Positions 31,312 through 37,425 of a stretch of 37,425 nucleotides of DNA are shown in pieces. Below the pieces are notes generated by a model. That model was given only the letters and a program-made list of their open reading frames with translations. It was not told the DNA's origin and did no database searches. A program made the translations under genes and the position numbers. Numbering within the stretch: position 1 is the stretch's first letter; every line of letters begins with the position of its first letter. The stretch is taken from NCBI GenBank assembly GCA_002344975.1, contig DDUV01000034.1:1-37425 (forward strand), in the 5' to 3' direction. This stretch comes from Saprospiraceae bacterium UBA2329 (GTDB lineage Bacteria > Bacteroidota > Bacteroidia > Chitinophagales > Saprospiraceae).

Positions 31312-32550
31312 ATGACACTGACGGAAAACGTTCGTTTGGCGCTCAGGTCTGTGCGTTCCAATATGCTCAGGGCCGTGCTCACGCTGCTTATCATTGCATT
31401 CGGCATCATGGCCCTTGTCGGAATTTTGACCGCCATTGACAGTGCTATTTATTCTCTGAACAACAATCTTTCCTACCTCGGCGCCAACACATTTGAAATT
31501 GAACCCGGCGGAGATCGCGCACGCGGCAACCGGGGCGGACGTCAGGATAAGATGGACGAACCGGTCTCCTATCGGCAGGCCATGAATTTTAAAGATCGCT
31601 TCGACTTTCCTGCCAAAAGTTCCATTTCCATGTGGTGCAGCAACTCTGCCGCCATCAGATTCGGAGAGGAAAAAACCAACCCCAATGTGTCCATTTTTGG
31701 GGTGGATGAAAACTATCTGGACGGAAAAGGATTCGAGTTGGAACTGGGCCGGAATTTCTCTCCCAAAGAAGCGCTGGAGGGCGGCTATTATGCGCTGCTG
31801 GGCAGCGACGTGGTGAAAGCTGTTTTTAAAGGCCGGGCTGAAAAAGCCATCGGGCAGGTGATTTCGGCGGGCAATATAAAACTGAAAGTGGTGGGCGTGC
31901 TGAAAAGCAAAGGCTCCAGTATGAACCAAAGCGAAGACCGCCGCATCCTCATTCCGCTCCAAACTGCCAAACGCTACTACGGCACGGCCAACACCAATTA
32001 CCGCATTCTGGTAGCGGTGGACGATCCCAATCAGATAGACCATGCCGTGTCCTGGGCTACGGCCATGTTCAGAAATGTAAGAGGACTCAAGGCTTATGAG
32101 GACAACGATTTTGAAATTTCCAAAAGCGACAGCCTCATCGGCATCATCAAAGACAATACCCGTTATTTCAGATATGCAGCCGCTGGTATCGGCATCATTA
32201 CGCTGCTGGGCGCCGCCATCGGATTGATGAACATCATGTTGGTGACGGTGACGGAGCGTACCCGCGAGATCGGCATTTGTAAAGCCATCGGAGCAACTCG
32301 TCAAGGCATTTTGGTTCAGTTTCTCACCGAAGCCGTTGTTATTTCTCTGCTGGGCGGCTTGATCGGTATTTTCCTCGGCGTGTTGGTGGGCAATTTGGTG
32401 ACGTTGCTCATGGGCGGCAATTTTCTCCTGCCCTGGGGCTGGATATTTGCAGCCGTAGTCACCTGTACCATTGTCGGTTTGGTATCCGGCTTGTATCCGG
32501 CACTCAAAGCTGCACGATTAGACCCGATTGAATCGTTGAGGTACGAGTAA
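31312..32550 (+). CDS. MacB-like ABC transporter permease
   Basis: 412 aa from the ATG at 31312; an in-frame TTG at 31243 gives an implausible tail. Architecture: cytoplasmic start TENVRLALRSVRSNMLRAVL, first membrane span (about 20-42), periplasmic MacB_PCD domain (about 43-280, including GFELELGRNFSPKEALEG and VVGVLKSKGSSMNQSEDRRI), then an FtsX domain with three spans (ITLLGAAIGLMNIMLVTVTE, VVISLLGGLIGIFLGVLVGN and WIFAAVVTCTIVGLVSGLYP). The FtsX coupling region is RTREIGICKAIGATRQGILVQ, and it ends AARLDPIESLRYE. It needs an ATPase partner of the MacB/LolD type, which is not in the window. Substrate unknown. Confidence 0.92.
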   Translation: MTLTENVRLALRSVRSNMLRAVLTLLIIAFGIMALVGILTAIDSAIYSLNNNLSYLGANTFEIEPGGDRARGNRGGRQDKMDEPVSYRQAMNFKDRFDFPAKSSISMWCSNSAAIRFGEEKTNPNVSIFGVDENYLDGKGFELELGRNFSPKEALEGGYYALLGSDVVKAVFKGRAEKAIGQVISAGNIKLKVVGVLKSKGSSMNQSEDRRILIPLQTAKRYYGTANTNYRILVAVDDPNQIDHAVSWATAMFRNVRGLKAYEDNDFEISKSDSLIGIIKDNTRYFRYAAAGIGIITLLGAAIGLMNIMLVTVTERTREIGICKAIGATRQGILVQFLTEAVVISLLGGLIGIFLGVLVGNLVTLLMGGNFLLPWGWIFAAVVTCTIVGLVSGLYPALKAARLDPIESLRYE

Positions 32551-32559
32551 TAACTTAAA

Positions 32560-32610
32560 TAGTGAAGGGGTGATTCCTCTGTTAATGCCATGAAAATCAC
32601 CCCTTCACTA
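32560..32610. repeat. dispersed hairpin repeat, copy 3 (compensatory variant)
   Basis: 16-bp perfect arms TAGTGAAGGGGTGATT (32560-32575) and complement (32595-32610), loop 19 bases of unrelated sequence. Compared with copies 1 and 2 a C-to-T change in one arm is matched by a G-to-A change in the other, so pairing is kept. It lies between two convergent genes. Confidence 0.85.
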
Positions 32611-32622
32611 AACTTTAAGCCC

Positions 32623-33699
32623 TCACTTACAAATGACCCTCAGTATATTGTCAAACCAGGTAACCATCGCAATTTGGCGGCCTTTGAATAAATCCATACA
32701 GGCTTCTGAGAATTTGTTTTGGTTCAGATATGCCTGACCACGCATGAACAGAAATGCAGCATTGTCGGGAAATAGCGCGACCGCTTCGTTCAATTTGGCC
32801 ATGCCTCCTTCCTGATCGCCGGCGTTGTACAATTGCTCGCCTTCCTCTGCCAATTTTTTCGCTTTCGCGTAAGATGCTACCCGCGTTTGGCAGGAAGCAG
32901 CGGCCGGAGCAAAGGTGATGGTCATATCGTAAGCGGAAGACACCTTTCGGCCATCGAAGGAAGCGGCCTCCCATTTGCCCATTGTGCCGGCGGCGGCAAA
33001 AGCTGCTTGAAACCAGAAATCGTAGCCCATGTCGTTGTAGTCTGTCATGTTGAGGATGCGTACATCGCCATTGGGATACACCAAGAGTTGAATGTCTATC
33101 TCGCCCAACAGGCAGCTATCCACTCCGGAGGCGGGGTATTTTACAGCTTTGCCCAAATAATCCGCGAGTGCCTGATCGCCCGCTTTGAAGGCCGGGGGCG
33201 TGTCGAGTTCGGTGTAAACGGTATCGTAGCCCATCATGATGTAGGGCTTGGCTTCTTCGAGCTTGAACTTGACCGGCAAGTTAAATTTCACCCGTACCGG
33301 TTTTCCGGCCTTCTTACCCGGCACCCATTTCAGCCCGGCCTCGTTCATGAGTCCTACTGCCCGAACAGCCTCGTCTCCGCAGCCGCCTTCCACGTTTTTC
33401 ACGATGGTTGTGTTGGAAATACTGCCGTCGGGTTCTACCACAAAAGCAATGACGGCCGTGCCTTCGTGGCCTTTTTGGCGGGCTTCGAGCGGGTACTCAA
33501 TGTTGCCGTAAACGAACTCCAGCAAGCGCTGCTGCGAACAACGCTGGCGGGCCTCTAAGCTGCTGTCGGGATTTTCGCAGCCCGGGAAACGCGGCATTTC
33601 ATCTACAACCGCATAAATAGTGGTATCGGCTTTGGTTTGGGCCGAAGCGGATACGATGGAAAACAAGCTGAGGGCAATAATCAAAAGAGAGATTCTCAT
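32623..33699 (-). CDS. exported protein with TonB_C module and C-terminal TPR
   Basis: 358 aa. Signal peptide 1-20 (SLFSIVSASAQ). Residues 25-140 are a TonB C-terminal-type module of the same sequence class as the two in the BlaR1-like protein: VVDEMPRFPGCENPD, LLEFVYGNIEYPLEARQKGH, GTAVIAFVVEPDGSI, GGCGDEAVRAVGLM and WVPGKKAGKPVRV. A second, more divergent TonB_C-like part (about 165-265) includes GEIDIQLLVYPNGDVRIL. A short TPR (about 280-345) includes KKLAEEGEQLYNAGDQEGGM and AAFLFMRGQAYLNQNKFSEA. It is soluble in the periplasm and lacks the membrane helix of a true TonB, so it is not an energiser; these modules may act as binding domains. Likely shares ancestry with the 25615 gene. Confidence 0.8.
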   Translation of the reverse strand: MRISLLIIALSLFSIVSASAQTKADTTIYAVVDEMPRFPGCENPDSSLEARQRCSQQRLLEFVYGNIEYPLEARQKGHEGTAVIAFVVEPDGSISNTTIVKNVEGGCGDEAVRAVGLMNEAGLKWVPGKKAGKPVRVKFNLPVKFKLEEAKPYIMMGYDTVYTELDTPPAFKAGDQALADYLGKAVKYPASGVDSCLLGEIDIQLLVYPNGDVRILNMTDYNDMGYDFWFQAAFAAAGTMGKWEAASFDGRKVSSAYDMTITFAPAAASCQTRVASYAKAKKLAEEGEQLYNAGDQEGGMAKLNEAVALFPDNAAFLFMRGQAYLNQNKFSEACMDLFKGRQIAMVTWFDNILRVICK

Positions 33700-33742
33700 A
33701 AGTACGGATGATTGATTCTATTCAGGGCGCAAAAGTAGCATA

Positions 33743-34030
33743 TTAAGCAATAACATCCACGCTCCAAGCTTCGGCGCGGGCGGCAAAGAGCGCTTTGGTG
33801 CGTTGCCAGGTGCGTACAAAGACCTCCGACTGGCGGTACTCGTCCAGATGCGCCTCCGAATCCCAGATGCTCATGGTGAAAAACACGTTCTCATCGGCCC
33901 GGCTGCGCCACAGTTCGAGATGCCGGCACCCCTCAAAGCCGCGAATCTGGCTGTTCATTTCTTCAAAGATGACCAGAAAATCGGCAGCTTTGTCGGGTGC
34001 AAAAGTTAGTTTTACAATGCGTTTGATCAC
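33743..34030 (-). CDS. antibiotic biosynthesis monooxygenase (ABM) domain protein
   Basis: 95 aa with a GTG start at 34030, the only start that gives the full ABM fold (MIKRIVKLTFAPDKAADFLV). The ferredoxin-like fold is evident from two beta-alpha-beta repeats, with EGCRHLELWRS and VFFTMSIWDSEAHLDEYRQS as the family pattern. ABM proteins are small dimers; some oxidise quinol-type substrates, others have no known reaction. It follows the lipase-like gene after 11 bases, so it is probably co-translated, without a functional reason that I can see. Confidence 0.85.
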   Translation of the reverse strand: MIKRIVKLTFAPDKAADFLVIFEEMNSQIRGFEGCRHLELWRSRADENVFFTMSIWDSEAHLDEYRQSEVFVRTWQRTKALFAARAEAWSVDVIA

Positions 34031-34041
34031 GACAGTTTAAC

Positions 34042-35478
34042 TTATTGAATCAACACTTTCCCGTACCAGTTGCCCTGCTCCGAGCGGATACACACAAAAT
34101 ATACGCCTCTGGAGATGCCGTTGGTTTCCACTGGTTGCATGGTGTTTTGGATGCTTTGGCTTTTCAGTCGGCGACCGCTGTGATCGAAAATTTCCAGCAT
34201 TGCGCCGATGGGAGCATTTTCCACTCTGAAAACGGACCCCGCCGGATTGGGCGAAAGCCTGACATTTTCCAAAACGGGTGTTGCAGTTGTAGAGGTCGTT
34301 ACGGTGATGCTCTGATATTGGCCAAAGAAAAATGCGGTATTGAATACAGCGGGTTGCACACAGCCGCCGTGATCGGCATTGGTATTCACGTCCAAAGCCT
34401 GCACATTGGGAGCGCCGTTGAGTTGCATCATGGAGTCGGCCACGACGCTGTTGAGGTAATTCACCTGATCGTCGGCGCGGCAATAAAACAGGCGGGTGGG
34501 AGCTTGCGGCGCCCAGTCGTGTACGTCATTATCGCGCAGGGCCACATTGACCGGATGGTTGGGATTGGCAATGACCGCCGCTACAATGCTGTCTTGCAAC
34601 ATATTGCGCGGAATGGAAGCACCGAAATCTGTGGTGAGTTGCTGTATCAACATGCCGTTCAGTTGCGAAAGCGTGATCTGCCGGTCGAAGTAGTTTTGAG
34701 CCATGGTGGCATACGGCTCTTTGAGGAATTGCTGCGTAGAGCTGTAAAGATTATACACATAGTTGTACGACAGCAGCGTGTTGGGCACATAGGCAGGATA
34801 CAAATACACCTGATCAGACAGAATGGCGTCTCGCATCACCCCTGAAATACTATACGGCCCAGACATGGGCGCGGCGGCGGTGACGGTGAATTCAGCGGCG
34901 TGGTTTTCCTGAATATCTTTGTATAAAGCCATAGCCGAGTAGCCGCCCTGCGAATAGCCGGTGATGAAGAGCTGGTTGTTGAGCGAAAGGGCGTTTTCAG
35001 CAGCGTATTGTTTCGTCGCGCGCAACATATCCAACGAAGCCGAAGCGGTGGACTCGGCATGCACATACGGATGAAACCCGCGCGACTCGCCGATGCCCAG
35101 CAAGTCGGGCGCGGCAGTGACATAGCCCAAACCGCCAAAGACTAAGGCCAACTGATAGCCGCCGGCCAGAGCAGAGGGCGCGTCATTGGGGCCGTCCAAA
35201 GTGCCGTGCTGATAACACAACAGGGGCAGGGTGAATCCGGGCCGAATGGGAACAACGAGCAAACCGGAAGCCGTGTCTTGCTGTCCGAAAACATCGGGCG
35301 TGGTGTAAGTGATTTTGTACATTCTGACCCCGTTCTGCATCAGGGGGCCGTATTGGAGCGCCAGTTGGGCCTGTGAAACCATGCCTTTGTACTGGCTGCT
35401 GATGAGTTGCTGGGCATTGAGATGCACGGCCATTGCCAAAAATGCAAAGCAAAAAGTGATGGTAAAAAGTCGCTTCAT
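34042..35478 (-). CDS. secreted alpha/beta-hydrolase (lipase-like) with T9SS sorting domain
   Basis: 478 aa from the ATG at 35478; the in-frame start at 35526 would precede the signal peptide by 16 residues. Signal peptide 1-22 (MAVHLNAQ). Alpha/beta-hydrolase domain (about 50-385): oxyanion region CYQHGTLDGPNDAP, nucleophile Ser176 in GYSQGGYSA, a catalytic Asp candidate in FYCRADDQVNYLNS and the catalytic His in NADHGGCVQPA. This layout resembles secretory lipases. The C-terminal 80 residues are a type A T9SS domain (NVRLSPNPAGSVFRVE ... ISRGVYFVCI), which sends the protein across the outer membrane. Substrate is probably an ester or lipid; not certain. It precedes the ABM gene. Confidence 0.88.
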   Translation of the reverse strand: MKRLFTITFCFAFLAMAVHLNAQQLISSQYKGMVSQAQLALQYGPLMQNGVRMYKITYTTPDVFGQQDTASGLLVVPIRPGFTLPLLCYQHGTLDGPNDAPSALAGGYQLALVFGGLGYVTAAPDLLGIGESRGFHPYVHAESTASASLDMLRATKQYAAENALSLNNQLFITGYSQGGYSAMALYKDIQENHAAEFTVTAAAPMSGPYSISGVMRDAILSDQVYLYPAYVPNTLLSYNYVYNLYSSTQQFLKEPYATMAQNYFDRQITLSQLNGMLIQQLTTDFGASIPRNMLQDSIVAAVIANPNHPVNVALRDNDVHDWAPQAPTRLFYCRADDQVNYLNSVVADSMMQLNGAPNVQALDVNTNADHGGCVQPAVFNTAFFFGQYQSITVTTSTTATPVLENVRLSPNPAGSVFRVENAPIGAMLEIFDHSGRRLKSQSIQNTMQPVETNGISRGVYFVCIRSEQGNWYGKVLIQ

Positions 35479-35544
35479 GGACGTATGGTTAGGTGAAAGA
35501 ATGCAAAGAAAACGAGATAATTCCAATACGGTTTATCAGAAATG

Positions 35545-35586
35545 AAAAATGCGGCCATGTTGGAAAAACAACAAGGCCGCATTTTT
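35545..35586. terminator. rho-independent terminator after glgP
   Basis: 12-bp perfect stem AAAAATGCGGCC (35545-35556) / GGCCGCATTTTT (35575-35586). T-runs follow the stem on both strands (seven T on the + strand). It lies about 20 bases beyond the phosphorylase stop and is the natural end of that minus-strand transcript. Confidence 0.8.
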
Positions 35587-35607
35587 TTAAAACAATCAGT
35601 CTTTATC

Positions 35608-37233
35608 TCACTGCTGCTTATACAGCAACTCATTGTACTCCTCCAACATGCGCTTCACCGCGAAGTAGTCTTTGGTGCTCAGGATGCTGTTGCGCATCAT
35701 TTCCACCCATTTTTCGGGATGATCGTAGTAGGTGGGCAACACTTCCCCGGTGAGTACCCGGTACAGCGCGGCGCGATCGTGGTTGTCGAGGATCGTTTCG
35801 TCTTCGCTTTCAAAACCATCGCCGAATTGCCAGCCGTTGACGCCGTGTTGGCAGGCTTCGGGCCACCAACCGTCGAGGATGCTGAGGTTGAGCACGCCGT
35901 TCATGGCCGCCTTCATGCCGCTGGTTCCGCTGGCTTCTTTGGGGCGGCGCGGATTGTTGAGCCACACGTCGGAGCCGCGGGTGAGCGCTGCGCCGATGTC
36001 CATGCCGTAGTTTTCGAGGAACACCACGGCGCCGGGATATTTTTTCGACATGGCCACGAGGTTGGCGGCGATGCCTTTTCCGGTGTCGTCGAGCGGGTGG
36101 GCGCGGCCGGAGAAGACGATCTGGATTTTGCGGTCGCGCAGCAGCGGGTCAATGATTTCGGGCTGACTGAAGATGAGGTCGCTGCGTTTGTACGGCACTG
36201 CCCGGCGCGAGAATCCGATGATGAGGTTTTCGGCAATGAGTTCCACGCCGGTGCGGGCTTTGACAAAGTCCACCAAATCTCGCTTGTTTTTCATGTGCGC
36301 AGCCCAGAGGTCGCCGCCGTTTTCGGCCGTTTCGATCATGGCCGCATCTACCCAGGTGGGCAGGTGAATGGCGTTGGTGATGCCCACGATTTCGGAGCGG
36401 CCTTCTACCTCTTTCCACATGTCGTTGGCGGTCACGGCGTGCAGTTGTGCCACCGCATTGGAACGGCGCGAGAGTCGCAGTGCGCCCACCGTCATGTTGA
36501 ACGGAGAGCCGCCCAGCGCTTCCAATTGCTCCTCCGTCATGCCCATGTTGGCACCCATGTACATGAGGCGGTCTATGGGGTGCGATTCGTTGCCCTGCAC
36601 CACCGGCGTATGCGTGGTGAACACGATTTCCTGTTTGCTGGCAGCCAATGCGGCCTCATATTTTGCGCCTTTTTCCACTTTTTCCCGCACCAATTCAAAG
36701 CCGGCAAACAAAGCATGGCCTTCGTTGAAGTGATACACATCCACCTCAATGCCTAATGCCCGCAGCGCACGCACGCCGCCTACGCCCAGCACCATTTCCT
36801 GCGCGATGCGCTCCTCGCCGAACCAGCCGTAGAGTTGCCCGGTGATCCAGGGGTCTTCGCCGTTTTCGGGCAGGTCGGTATCTAACAGGTAGAGGGGCGC
36901 ATTGCCGAAACATTCGAGTTTCCAGACCTTGCAGAGTACCTCGCGCTTGCGGATTTCCACCGTCACGGTTACGCCGGTATCTTCCAGAAAATCATACTTA
37001 TAATTATGGTAAGTATCGTAAGGCTGACCATTGGCGTCAATCATCTGATCGGTGTAGCCCTGTTTCCATTTGATACCGATGCCCACGATGGGGTAGCCGT
37101 GATCTTTGGCGCCTTTCATGTAGTCGCCGGCCAAAATGCCCAGACCGCCGGCATACGCCTTGAAGCTGTTGTCTAAGCCGTATTCCATACAAAAGTAAGC
37201 CACGCGCGGCTGAGAAGTAGAGGGAGTTGACAT
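35608..37233 (-). CDS. alpha-glucan family phosphorylase (short GT35)
   Basis: 541 aa. It belongs to the short class of glycogen/starch phosphorylases rather than the 800-residue GlgP type. N-terminal RVAYFCMEYGLDNSFKAYAG followed by GLGILAGDYMKGA, then FNEGHALFAGFEL, the HTPV loop, FSRRAVPYKRSDLI, and the pyridoxal phosphate region EASGTSGMKAAMNGVLN, in which the Lys carries PLP. It releases glucose 1-phosphate from storage glucans in the cytoplasm. It has its own upstream promoter module and terminator, and no other glycogen gene is in view. The ATG at 37233 follows a leader containing repeat copy C. Annotated family level is secure; the glucan chain preference is unknown. Confidence 0.92.
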   Translation of the reverse strand: MSTPSTSQPRVAYFCMEYGLDNSFKAYAGGLGILAGDYMKGAKDHGYPIVGIGIKWKQGYTDQMIDANGQPYDTYHNYKYDFLEDTGVTVTVEIRKREVLCKVWKLECFGNAPLYLLDTDLPENGEDPWITGQLYGWFGEERIAQEMVLGVGGVRALRALGIEVDVYHFNEGHALFAGFELVREKVEKGAKYEAALAASKQEIVFTTHTPVVQGNESHPIDRLMYMGANMGMTEEQLEALGGSPFNMTVGALRLSRRSNAVAQLHAVTANDMWKEVEGRSEIVGITNAIHLPTWVDAAMIETAENGGDLWAAHMKNKRDLVDFVKARTGVELIAENLIIGFSRRAVPYKRSDLIFSQPEIIDPLLRDRKIQIVFSGRAHPLDDTGKGIAANLVAMSKKYPGAVVFLENYGMDIGAALTRGSDVWLNNPRRPKEASGTSGMKAAMNGVLNLSILDGWWPEACQHGVNGWQFGDGFESEDETILDNHDRAALYRVLTGEVLPTYYDHPEKWVEMMRNSILSTKDYFAVKRMLEEYNELLYKQQ

Positions 37234-37282
37234 GGGTTGTTTTATTTTGTATTGAAAATGAGGAAATTATTAAGTTAGCTGC

Positions 37283-37357
37283 GAGCTATGACCACGCCCT
37301 GCGTGGCGTGAGCTTGGTTTCCCAAAATTGAAAAAGAAAACCTTTTCAAAAATCACC
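37283..37357. repeat. CCACGCC/GGCGTGG repeat, copy C
   Basis: ACCACGCC, GCGTGGCG, GAGCTTG and TTTCCCAAAATTGAA in the same order as copy B (14681-14745). It lies in the predicted leader of the phosphorylase mRNA, between its promoter and the ATG. Confidence 0.6.
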
Positions 37358-37369
37358 TTAGTAGTGGGG

Positions 37370-37401
37370 CAAAAATAAATGCTCATTTTCTTTAGGCCAA
37401 A
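37370..37401 (-). promoter_or_regulatory. promoter of the alpha-glucan phosphorylase gene
   Basis: On the minus strand TTTG (37401-37398), 20 bases, then TATTTTTG (37377-37370) fit the -33/-7 consensus. The predicted leader is about 130 bases. The region 37390-37358 is the near-copy of the window's first 33 bases. Confidence 0.5.
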
Positions 37402-37425
37402 GGATTAGATAAGACACTTAAAATG

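Noticed and set aside
35542..36756. 404-codon open frame on the + strand
   Set aside because: Antisense of the alpha-glucan phosphorylase gene, whose motifs are complete on the minus strand.

Overview
The window looks like chromosomal DNA from a Bacteroidota member, most likely of the Saprospiria/Chitinophagia type. The signs are type IX secretion (T9SS) C-terminal sorting domains, a TonB-dependent receptor with an N-terminal carboxypeptidase-regulatory-like domain, an M56/BlaI pair with TonB_C modules, a bacterial GGGP/HepGP-synthase-like protein, and TAnnTTTG-type -7 promoter elements in place of sigma70 boxes. The assignment to a lineage is inference; there is no rRNA in the window.

Layout. 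1-5.6 kb: a DUF2807 protein and a CBS-pair protein, then a metal (probably zinc) uptake locus. In that locus a DUF4625 lipoprotein - Fur/Zur - XisI-like operon is divergent from a ZnuD-like TonB receptor, with a perfect GCAACA-T-TGTTGC palindrome between them. 5.7-9.6 kb: prenylglyceryl phosphate synthase, RsgA, a membrane protein and a large lipoprotein. 9.9-14.6 kb: a small membrane protein with a His-rich Hsp20, then on the other strand a flippase, an iSTAND-like protein and a MoxR ATPase. 15-21.3 kb: an M42 aminopeptidase, then a tightly overlapping molybdenum hydroxylase (xanthine dehydrogenase) operon with an unrecognised membrane protein between xdhB and xdhC. 21.4-23.7 kb: a visibly AT-richer island with an HTH/PIN toxin-antitoxin pair and a PD-(D/E)XK nuclease. 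23.9-27.9 kb: a TPR - BlaI - BlaR1-like operon. The BlaR1-like protein fuses M56, two TonB_C modules, a plug-like segment and a T9SS sorting domain. 28-30 kb: a second MoxR ATPase and a GH73 glucosaminidase. 30.2-37.2 kb: PRPP synthetase, a MacB-like permease, a TonB_C-TPR protein, an ABM protein, a secreted lipase-like hydrolase and a short alpha-glucan phosphorylase.

Two dispersed repeat families run through the intergenic DNA. One is a 51-54 bp hairpin with 16-17 bp perfect arms, present three times. Two copies are inverted relative to each other with related loops, and the third carries a paired (compensatory) stem change. The other is a degenerate CCACGCC/GGCGTGG-GAGCTTG-TTTCCC element, also seen three times. 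A roughly 33 bp promoter-like module at the start of the window recurs inverted at its end.

The most unusual items are the hairpin family, the M56-TonB-T9SS fusion under a possible self-regulating palindrome, the iSTAND/MoxR pair, the membrane protein embedded in the xanthine dehydrogenase operon, and the XisI-like gene inside a Zur-type operon.
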